Positions 27,305 to 35,700 of a stretch of DNA of 64,000 nucleotides are shown here, piece by piece. How positions within the stretch are numbered: position 1 is the stretch's first letter; each line of letters opens with the position of its first letter. The notes beneath the pieces were generated by a model, which ran no database searches, was not told where the DNA came from, and was given only the letters and a program-made list of their open reading frames with translations. The DNA is taken from contig NZ_FPBK01000001.1 in the NCBI RefSeq assembly GCF_900116665.1, positions 704,112-768,111 of the forward strand, written 5' to 3'. The DNA is from Pustulibacterium marinum (GTDB lineage Bacteria > Bacteroidota > Bacteroidia > Flavobacteriales > Flavobacteriaceae). The position numbers and the translations under genes are program-made.

Positions 27305-28384
27305 ATGAATAAGAATTATTATGCAATTTTAATGGCCGGTGGAGTAGGTTCAAGGTTTTGGCCAGTGAGTACCAACTCTTTTCCTAAGCAGTTTCATGAT
27401 ATGCTTGGAACTGGAGAAACATTAATTCAAAAAACGTTTAATAGACTTGGAAAGTTGATTCCAAAAGAAAATATTTTTATTCTAACCAATGAAAAATACA
27501 ATGATCTTGTTTTTGAACAGTTGCCAGGAGTAACCCAGAGACAAGTTTTGCTAGAGCCAGCAATGCGTAACACAGCACCTTGTATTTTGTATGCATCTTT
27601 AAAGATTCAAAAAGAAAACCCAGATGCTGTTATGATTGTAGCGCCTAGTGATCACTGGATTGAAGATGAAACTACTTTTATAGACAATGTTCAGCAGTGT
27701 TTTGATGCTTGTGAACAGAACGATATGTTGACAACTTTGGGAATCAAACCAACATTTCCAAATACAGGATACGGTTATATCAAATTTGAAAAAGAATCTG
27801 AGGGAGATATTAAAAAGGTAGCTCAGTTTACTGAAAAGCCAGATTATGATACTGCAAAACAGTTTTTAGCTACTGGAAGTTATCTTTGGAATGCGGGTAT
27901 TTTTATCTGGAGTGCAAAGAGTATTACAAAGGCATTTGCTCAATATCAAGAGAAAATGACTGCTCTATTTTCAGATGGAATTTCGTCTTATAATACGGAT
28001 GATGAAATTCCTTTTATCAATGAAAATTATGGTGAAGCTGAAAATATTTCTATTGACTACGCTATTTTGGAAAAAGCTCCCAACGTACATGTTTTGCCGG
28101 TTTCTTTTGATTGGAATGATCTTGGTACTTGGGGTTCTTTATATTCAAAATTAGATAAAGATGAAAACCAAAATGCTGTAGTAAATGCAGATACTTATAC
28201 AGTAGATGCTAATAATAATATCATCCGAACTGAAGGCAAAAAAGTTGTAGTAGTAGATGGTATTAGCGATTATATAATTGTTGATAGAGATGATGTGTTA
28301 TTGATTTATCCAAAATCTAAAGAACAAGATATCAAGAAAATTAGATCTGCTGTTCAGGATAAATTTGGTGATGATTTAGTATAA
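27305..28384 (+). CDS. manC: Mannose-1-phosphate guanylyltransferase
   Basis: Makes GDP-mannose from mannose-1-phosphate and GTP, feeding GDP-mannose/GDP-fucose glycans. 359 residues. Nucleotide-binding signature MAGGVGSRFWPVSTNSFPKQF at the start (read as AGGVGSRFWPVSTNSFPKQ), then EPAMRNTAPC, VAPSDHWI, GYGYIKFE, FTEKPD and LWNAGIFIW, all standard for the family; no C-terminal isomerase domain, so it is the short single-function type. Ends at a bidirectional terminator. Confidence 0.94.
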   Translation: MNKNYYAILMAGGVGSRFWPVSTNSFPKQFHDMLGTGETLIQKTFNRLGKLIPKENIFILTNEKYNDLVFEQLPGVTQRQVLLEPAMRNTAPCILYASLKIQKENPDAVMIVAPSDHWIEDETTFIDNVQQCFDACEQNDMLTTLGIKPTFPNTGYGYIKFEKESEGDIKKVAQFTEKPDYDTAKQFLATGSYLWNAGIFIWSAKSITKAFAQYQEKMTALFSDGISSYNTDDEIPFINENYGEAENISIDYAILEKAPNVHVLPVSFDWNDLGTWGSLYSKLDKDENQNAVVNADTYTVDANNNIIRTEGKKVVVVDGISDYIIVDRDDVLLIYPKSKEQDIKKIRSAVQDKFGDDLV

Positions 28385-28400
28385 GATCATAAATAATTAT

Positions 28401-28440
28401 AAAAAAAGAAAAGGATGCCTAAAGCATCCTTTTCTTTTTT
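28401..28440. terminator. Bidirectional terminator between manC and the MlaFE-type genes
   Basis: A-rich arm with GGATGC (28413-28418), loop CTAAA, GCATCC (28424-28429), then TTTTCTTTTTT; perfect A/T flanks allow use from both sides. Confidence 0.88.
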
Positions 28441-28461
28441 TATGTCAATTAGAGTTTCTTG

Positions 28462-29229
28462 TTAATTTCTTTCTTCAATATACATCTGACGCACTTTTTT
28501 GAAAAGATCGGAAGAATAAACAAAATCGGTTACGGCTTCATTGTCCGTTTTAAAAATTTCTTTGTTACTTCCTTCCCATTCTTTTAATCCTTTTCTTAAG
28601 AATACGATTTTCTCTCCAATTTCCATCACAGAGTTCATGTCGTGGGTGTTGATGACGGTTGTAATTTCAAATTCTTTAGTAATTTCATTTACTAAATTGT
28701 CAATCACAATTGCAGTTTTAGGATCCAATCCAGAGTTTGGTTCATCGCAAAACAGGTATTTAGGGCGGTTAACTATGGCTCTTGCAATAGCAACACGCTT
28801 TTGCATACCTCCAGAAATTTCAGCTGGAAATCTTTTGTGTGCATTTACTAGATTTACGCGTTTTAAAACCATATCAGCTCTGTCTTGACGTTCGCTTTTA
28901 GACATTTTGGTAAACATTCTTAATGGAAACATCACGTTTTCTTCAACAGTCATAGAATCGAATAATGCACTTCCTTGAAATACCATTCCTATTTTCTGGC
29001 GAAGACCTACTCTTTCATCAATATCCATTTCAGAATAGGGTTTTCCAGAATATGAGATTGTGCCGTCATCTGGTGTGTGTAATCCTAAGAGAGATTTTAA
29101 GAATACCGTTTTTCCTGAACCACTTTGTCCAATAATTAAGTTAGTTTTTCCACTTTCGAAAGTAGTGGTAATTCCTTTCAACACTTGAGTGTCTCCGAAA
29201 GATTTTCTTAAGTTATCAACTTCTATCAT
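28462..29229 (-). CDS. ABC transporter ATP-binding protein, MlaF-like
   Basis: ATPase of an inner-membrane lipid-trafficking ABC transporter (Mla family: phospholipid movement between inner and outer membrane). 255 residues. Walker A GQSGSGKT, signature ISGGMQKRVAIARAI (the GGM variant typical of MlaF), Walker B YLFCDEPNSGLDP, H-loop INTHDMNSV. Its ATG overlaps the stop of the permease gene by one base (29229), so translation is coupled. The substrate-binding MCE protein (MlaD) is not adjacent here. Confidence 0.92.
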   Translation of the reverse strand: MIEVDNLRKSFGDTQVLKGITTTFESGKTNLIIGQSGSGKTVFLKSLLGLHTPDDGTISYSGKPYSEMDIDERVGLRQKIGMVFQGSALFDSMTVEENVMFPLRMFTKMSKSERQDRADMVLKRVNLVNAHKRFPAEISGGMQKRVAIARAIVNRPKYLFCDEPNSGLDPKTAIVIDNLVNEITKEFEITTVINTHDMNSVMEIGEKIVFLRKGLKEWEGSNKEIFKTDNEAVTDFVYSSDLFKKVRQMYIEERN

Positions 29230-29966
29230 TATCCTAAAAGCAATTGAGTGGTTAAATAGTTAACGAGTATAATGGCGATACTTGTCCATACGAAAGCGGT
29301 AGTACTTGCTTTTCCAACTTCCAATGCACCACCTCTCATAAAATAACCATGATAAGAAGGGATTGTAGCTAGGATAAATGCAAAAAGTATCGTTTTTATA
29401 AATGCATAGGTAACATGGAAAGGTATGAATTCATCTTGTAGACCAAAAATAAAGTCTGCACTGTTGCTATAACCTCCATAGACAGAAGCAGCCCATCCAC
29501 CAACAATTCCAAGGAACATGCTGGTTGCAACCACAAACGGATATAACATTAAGGCAATGATTTTAGGTAAGACTAAATAATTAATAGAGTTCACGCCCAT
29601 AACTTCCAGTGCATCAATTTGTTCTGTTACGCGCATAGTACCGATACTCGAGGTAATGTAAGATCCCATCTTACCAGCCATAATAATGGAGGTAAATGTT
29701 GGTGCAAATTCTAAAATAACAGATTGTCTGGTTGCAAACCCAACTAAATATTTTGGGATTAACGGGTTGTCTATGTTTAATGCGGTTTGAATGGCTACTA
29801 CACCACCCACAAAAAATGAGATAAAAATTACAATTCCCATAGAATTATAAATCAGATCTTCTATTTCTTTAAAGATCAAATCTTTAAGTATTGACCACTT
29901 TGTGGGTCTTCGGAATACATTTTTAATCATTAAAAAGTATCCTCCTATCGCGGTTAAATATGTCAT
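29229..29966 (-). CDS. ABC transporter permease, MlaE-like
   Basis: Membrane subunit of the Mla-type lipid transporter. 245 residues with about five hydrophobic helices. Family marks: FVGGVVAIQTALN, the coupling region MAGKMGSYITSSIGTMRVTEQ followed by IDALEVMGVN, and LPKIIALMLYPF. First gene of a two-gene unit; a near-match -7 box TACTTTAG (29992-29985, minus) lies about 20 nt before the ATG. Confidence 0.92.
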   Translation of the reverse strand: MTYLTAIGGYFLMIKNVFRRPTKWSILKDLIFKEIEDLIYNSMGIVIFISFFVGGVVAIQTALNIDNPLIPKYLVGFATRQSVILEFAPTFTSIIMAGKMGSYITSSIGTMRVTEQIDALEVMGVNSINYLVLPKIIALMLYPFVVATSMFLGIVGGWAASVYGGYSNSADFIFGLQDEFIPFHVTYAFIKTILFAFILATIPSYHGYFMRGGALEVGKASTTAFVWTSIAIILVNYLTTQLLLG

Positions 29967-30053
29967 GTTCTAAAATTACAGCTACTAAAGTAAAAAAAAA
30001 TCACAGCATTCTAATTTTAACCTTGATTTAAAGTTTTACCTTCTTCAAACCTT

Positions 30054-30061
30054 TATTTTTG
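30054..30061 (+). promoter_or_regulatory. -7 promoter element of the PafA-like phosphatase gene
   Basis: TATTTTTG, exact TAnnTTTG match, 16 nt before the ATG at 30078. Confidence 0.55.
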
Positions 30062-30077
30062 TTAAAAATATAGTAGC

Positions 30078-31724
30078 ATGTATAAAAGATTTTTGGCGCT
30101 TGTAATAGCGTCTTTTTCAGGGAGTATAATGCTGGCACAGAACAGCAACCCTTATAAGCAACCAAAACTTGTTGTTGGTATTGTAGTAGATCAAATGCGA
30201 TATGACTACATTCCTAGATATTGGAACAAATATTCAGATGGTGGTTTTAAACGATTGGTTACAGATGGATTTAATTGTAAAAACAATCATTTTAATTATA
30301 TGCCAACCAAAACAGGGCCTGGGCATGCTTCAGTTTATACAGGTACAACTCCTAAATTTCATGGGATTATAGCGAATGATTGGTATGATAAAGAATTAAA
30401 AATGTTGGTCTATTGTGCGCAAGATGATAGCATTCAACCTGTAGGTACAGATGATCCAGGTTGTAGAATGTCTCCAAATAGATTGCATACATCAACAGTA
30501 ACTGATGAGCTAAAATTGGCAACTCAGAAAAGAGGGAAAGTTATTGGAATATCGTTAAAAGACAGAGGTTCTATTCTTCCGGCTGGTCATATGGCAGATG
30601 CTGCGTATTGGTTTCAAGGTGGTGACGAAGGTGCTTGGGTAACTAGTACGTATTATATGAATGAATTGCCGAGTTGGGTACAAAAGTTCAATAAGTCAAA
30701 TGCAGCGAAATCATACAAAAAAACTTGGAACACCATGCTTCCTATAAAACAATATGTAGAAAGCGGTAGTGATAATAATACTTTTGAGGGGAGGTTTAAA
30801 GGTGAAGAAGCGCCAGTTTTTCCTCATGAATTGAAAAAAATCTGGAAAGATAACGGTGGGTATAGTTTATTGAAAGCAACGCCTTACGGAAATAGTTTAA
30901 CAGCAGAGTTTGCTATGGAAGCTATTAAGCAAGAGGATTTAGGTAAAGATGATGTTACAGATTTTCTTGCCGTAAGTTTTTCTTCAACAGATTATGTTGG
31001 CCATAAATTTGGAACCAATTCCATAGAAGTAGAAGATACCTATCTTCGATTAGATGCCGATCTTGAAAAATTATTAAAATATTTAGACCAGCAAGTAGGA
31101 GAAGGTAATTATACTGTATTTTTAACAGCTGACCATGGTGCAGTTCCTACACCGTCTTATTTACATGATGTTCATGTTCCCGGTGGCTATGCCAATACTT
31201 CAGGATTGGCATTGGAAATTCAGCAATATTTGAAAGACAAGTACCATTCAGAGAATTTGATAGAGAATGTTTCCAATGATCAAATATTCTTCAATATGGA
31301 TGAATTGAAAAAACTTGATATTGAGGTGGAAGATCTTGAAGAAGATTTAGCAGCAAGAATTCTGGAAAGTCCAGAGGTTTTTGAAACCTACACAGCAACG
31401 GAAATGAAAGAGAATAATTATACAGATAAAATTGCTTCACTAATCCAAAAAGGATTCAATGCTAAAGAATCAGGAAACGTAATTGTAATCACCAAACCAG
31501 GATATATTGGTGGTAATGGTTCTTTAGGAACCGGAACTACACATGGTTCTCCATTTATCTATGATACGCATGTGCCTCTGCTTTTTTATGGGTTTGGTGT
31601 CAATAAAGGAAGTACTGTGAAAAGAACAGAAATTACAGATGTGGCTCCAACTATTTCAGCTTTGTTAGGTATTGCTTTTCCTAGCGGTACCATAGGAAAT
31701 CCAATTCCTGAAGTATTAGATTAA
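30078..31724 (+). CDS. pafA: PafA-type alkaline phosphatase, exported
   Basis: Phosphate-monoesterase of the PafA family (alkaline phosphatase superfamily), acting in the periplasm or outside. 548 residues, signal peptide MYKRFLALVIASFSGSIMLAQ. Thr79 in MPTKTGPGHASVYTGT is the nucleophile and Asn100 in HGIIANDWYD an oxyanion contact; Lys161 and Arg163 in ISLKDRGSILPAGH match the Lys/Arg pair of the Elizabethkingia enzyme (T79, N100, K162, R164 as I recall). Zinc ligands appear in VVDQMRYD, STDYVGHKFG, TADHGAV and TTHGSPF. A Thr nucleophile with this N/K/R set points to monoesterase rather than diesterase. Ends one base before the convergent GT2 gene. Confidence 0.9.
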   Translation: MYKRFLALVIASFSGSIMLAQNSNPYKQPKLVVGIVVDQMRYDYIPRYWNKYSDGGFKRLVTDGFNCKNNHFNYMPTKTGPGHASVYTGTTPKFHGIIANDWYDKELKMLVYCAQDDSIQPVGTDDPGCRMSPNRLHTSTVTDELKLATQKRGKVIGISLKDRGSILPAGHMADAAYWFQGGDEGAWVTSTYYMNELPSWVQKFNKSNAAKSYKKTWNTMLPIKQYVESGSDNNTFEGRFKGEEAPVFPHELKKIWKDNGGYSLLKATPYGNSLTAEFAMEAIKQEDLGKDDVTDFLAVSFSSTDYVGHKFGTNSIEVEDTYLRLDADLEKLLKYLDQQVGEGNYTVFLTADHGAVPTPSYLHDVHVPGGYANTSGLALEIQQYLKDKYHSENLIENVSNDQIFFNMDELKKLDIEVEDLEEDLAARILESPEVFETYTATEMKENNYTDKIASLIQKGFNAKESGNVIVITKPGYIGGNGSLGTGTTHGSPFIYDTHVPLLFYGFGVNKGSTVKRTEITDVAPTISALLGIAFPSGTIGNPIPEVLD

Positions 31725-31725
31725 T

Positions 31726-32586
31726 TTATTTTCCAAGGAGTTTTTTCAGAATTCCTTTGTAACGATATTTTCTTATAAAAGCGCCTTCTTGTGGAGTAAC
31801 CATAAAAGGCGTTTTTTCTTTTTTAGAAGTAAAATATCCTTTTAAGTTGTTGATGAAAACAGTCTTTTTTTTCTGTTGAAGAGCCATTTTAGCAGAAGCT
31901 ATACAAGTTAAAGGTAATTTATAACGCATTTTATACATCGCAATTCCTTGTAACAACTTAGCTTTTGAAGTGTAAATTTTTCCTGTTGGGCGCAAATGTT
32001 TTACATGAAGATCTTTTATAGTTTCTACATCAAAACCATGGAACTTGGCTAGCAGCTCATCTACGGTATCCCAACCAATGGATTTCTTTAAACCACCAAT
32101 TTTTTCAAAACACAATTTGCTATATGATTTTATTGGTCCGCGAACATGATCTTTGTGCGCAATATTTTCATAAATCCATTTATTATCTTGTGCTTTTATA
32201 AAGCATAAACCACTACACATACCAAGATTTGGATTGTTTTTATAGCTTTGAGATAGTTTTTCCAAATAATCTTCAGGAAATATAATATCAGCATCAAACT
32301 TGCAAATAATATCAAAATCAGCAATGGAAACTTCAGATAAACCTCTGTAAAAAGTATCTATCACCTTTGCTCCGGGAATGTGTTCACTTTCACCTTCTTT
32401 TTGAATAACCTGAATAAAATCGAATTGCTTTTCGTAAGTTTTTAAAATACTCAAAGTGGTGTCGGTAGAGCTGTCGTCTACTAAAACTAAGCGGGTAGGT
32501 TTGAGTGTTTGTCTTACTAGGGAATCTAAACAATAGGAAATGGAAGCTTCTTCGTTGTGAGCAGGAATGATGATTAAAATAGACAT
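31726..32586 (-). CDS. Family 2 glycosyltransferase
   Basis: Cytoplasmic GT-A transferase adding a sugar from a nucleotide sugar. 286 residues. N-terminal IIPAHNEEASISYCLDSLV, LVDDSSTDTT and the DxD-like CKFDADIIFPEDYL; acceptor region GWDTVDELLAKFHGFDVETI; a Lys-rich C-terminal part without clear membrane helices. Donor and acceptor unknown. Single gene with a TAATTTTG promoter element about 23 nt upstream; converges on pafA with a single base between stop codons and no visible terminator. Confidence 0.88.
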   Translation of the reverse strand: MSILIIIPAHNEEASISYCLDSLVRQTLKPTRLVLVDDSSTDTTLSILKTYEKQFDFIQVIQKEGESEHIPGAKVIDTFYRGLSEVSIADFDIICKFDADIIFPEDYLEKLSQSYKNNPNLGMCSGLCFIKAQDNKWIYENIAHKDHVRGPIKSYSKLCFEKIGGLKKSIGWDTVDELLAKFHGFDVETIKDLHVKHLRPTGKIYTSKAKLLQGIAMYKMRYKLPLTCIASAKMALQQKKKTVFINNLKGYFTSKKEKTPFMVTPQEGAFIRKYRYKGILKKLLGK

Positions 32587-32608
32587 GAAATATTCACTAC
32601 TTTTTATT

Positions 32609-32616
32609 CAAAATTA
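32609..32616 (-). promoter_or_regulatory. -7 promoter element of the GT2 gene
   Basis: TAATTTTG on the minus strand, exact TAnnTTTG match, 22 nt before the ATG at 32586. Confidence 0.5.
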
Positions 32617-32715
32617 CCTATTTCTGTTAAATTATGAATTATTTAACTATAATTTAAATTTTTTATTTCATAAAATACAGTATTTCTTATCTTTAGCGTT
32701 CATAAAACCAACGCT

Positions 32716-35700
32716 ATGCAGAAAAACTACTCTAAATTATTAATTGTATTGCTATTACTGGTGAGCGGTTATAGCTTTTCTCAGGTAACAGTAGAAACCG
32801 ATACTTACACTGTTGAAGAGTTAGTTCAGGATATTTTGATTGGAAATTCCTGTGCTAATACCTCTAATTATTCATCTTTGACCGGAACAGATTATGGAGG
32901 AGCAAGTGGAATAGGATATTTTGAAGATCCAGATGGTACTTTTGAATTCAATGAAGGAGTGGTCTTGGTTTCTGCTGGGGCGGCCAGTGCTGGTGGACCC
33001 AATGGGACTTACCCTGGGGGAAACTGGCCAGGAGATTCAGATTTAGATGCTATTGTTAGTGCAATACCAGGAAGTAGTGCTACTTCTACCAATGATGCTA
33101 CTGTCATTGAGTTTGATTTTGTGCCTATGACAGGATCTATAAGTTTTGACTTCCTTTTTGCTTCTGAAGAATATGGTAGTGATAGTTTTGAATGTACTTA
33201 TACAGATGTTTTTGCTTTTTTGTTAACGGATTCTGATGGTAATACAACTAATTTAGCTGTAGTTCCTGGTACAGATATTCCGGTTGCGGTTACTACGGTG
33301 CATCCTGACTCAAATACGGTATGTGGTGGAGCAAATCCAGATTATTTTGACACCTATTTTGATGCCGGAACAGGTCCGGTAAATTTTAATGGAATAACAC
33401 AAGTGATGACGGCTTCTTCTGATGTTACTCCTGGGGAAACATACCATATTAAGTTGGCGGTAGCAAATGCTACGGATCATGCATTACCATCAGCAGTATT
33501 TCTTGGAGCTGGTACTTTTAGCATTGGAGGTGATTTAGGTGGCGATATGACCTTGGCAAATGAAAATCCTGTTTGTTATGGCGCTACAGCTGATTTATCT
33601 TTATTAGCGGGTGATGGGAATTCGTATCAATGGACCTTTAATGGAATGCCTATTCCTGGTGAAGTTAATTCAACATATTCTGCAACTAGTTCAGATTTTG
33701 GGGGTTATGGTTCAGGTACTTATGGAGTTTCTGCTCAAATTGGGGGTAGCGAAGGTTGTGTTATTGATGATTCTGTTGAGATTGAATTTCTTGAAAATTT
33801 GCCTACAGATCCAATACTGCCTTATGTCATTTGTGAGGATGATGTAAGTGATGGATTTACTGAATTTGACTTAACATCAAAAGAATATGAAATTACAGGA
33901 GGGGTTGATGGTTACATCTTTGAATACTACACTTCTGAAGAAGATTTAGAAAATTCGGTGAATGAAATAGCCGTTCCTGAAGCTTTTACAAATACAATTC
34001 CTTACGAGCAGGAAATTTTTGTTAGAGTTGGAGCTTATAATTGTGAATATGTTAGAACCTTTACGTTATATGTTTCCAAACCAAATATTGGAGAACCTGA
34101 ACCTTTAGAGGTTTGTGATGAAGAAACTTTAAATGATGGTTTTGAAGCATTTGATTTGAATTCAACAATAGATGTTATTCTGGATGGGGCTTCGTCAGAT
34201 GATTATATCGTATTATTTTTTGAAAGTGAAGAGGCAGCTATAACGTCTGATTTCAATGAATTAATATCAACTCCGGATTCATATGTTAATACTACAGCTT
34301 ATGAACAAACAGTATATGCTCGCTTAGAAGATATGACTACCGGTTGTTATAACACCGTAGGTTTTGATTTGATTGTTCACGATTTACCTGAAATTCTAAC
34401 GCCCACCCCTTTATACGGTTGTGATTACGCACCTACAGACGGTTATGTAGAATTCATGTTAACGGAGAAGAATGCAGAGATTGTAAACGGACAATCCAAT
34501 ATCAGTGTTAGCTATTTTGAAAGCGAAGCAGATTATATGAGTGGTGAGAGTCCGCTTGCTAGTGCATATACCAATATAGCCACGCCAACACAGGAACTTT
34601 TTGTAGTGTTACGTAATGTGGTAACCGGTTGTGAAAACTTCACCACCCTTCAATTAGTAGTATCCACACCACCCGTTGCTGTGGCGCCAGCGCCAATGGA
34701 ATTCTGTGATCCTGACAATGACGGTTATGGTGAATTTGACATAGATGCAGTAGCTAGTGAAGTAGTTCCAGATGACGGAGACTATATTGTAACGGTTCAC
34801 GAAACGCAATCAGATGCCGATACAAATGTGAATGCCTTTGAAAGCATGTATGAAAACATTTATCCAAATGATCAGACCATGTATGTACGCGTAGAAGATG
34901 CTATCACGGGCTGTTATGATGTAGTTCCTTTAGAACTGATCGTACATCCAACTCCTGTAGTAGCAGTGAACTTGCAGCCTTTAGAAATTTGTGATGATTC
35001 AGTAGCCGATGGCTTAGCAGAGTTTGATTTGAGTCTTCAAAACGAAGCAGTTTACGGCACTCAGAGTACTTCAGAGTTTAGTATTAGCTACCACGCAACC
35101 GAAGATGATGCGATAGCAGATCAAAGCCCTTTACCAACATACTATACCAACATCACCCCATTTTTACAAACCATTTACGTACGTTTAGAAACCAACGCTA
35201 CGGGTTGTTACACGGTGCGAGAGTTTGATCTTATCGTACACCCAAATCCAGTGATCAATCCAGATTATGACAACGAACTAGCTTTGTGTGATGATTTTGG
35301 AGAAGATGGTGATGAAACTTTAGTATTCGATCTTACTGTAGAAAATGAAGAAGTAACCGGTGGCGTAGATGGTTATATGGTGCTATATTACGAAACCTTG
35401 GCAGATGCACAGAACAATACCAATCAGATCATTCCAGATACAGCGTATACCAATTTAGAAAACCCACAAACGATCTTTGTAAGAGTAGAAGATGCCCTTA
35501 CAGGTTGTACATCGTTCACCACAGTAACCTTACGAGTGTTGAACAATCCAACGCCGCTTGCAGAGATCGAAGCACAGGAAGCCTGTGATGATGACTTGGA
35601 TGGTGATGAGAACAACGGCCAAACCGTATTTAATTTAACAGTGGATGAATTGACTATTTTAAATGGTGAAACCGGCGTAACGGCAACCTATTATGAAAAC

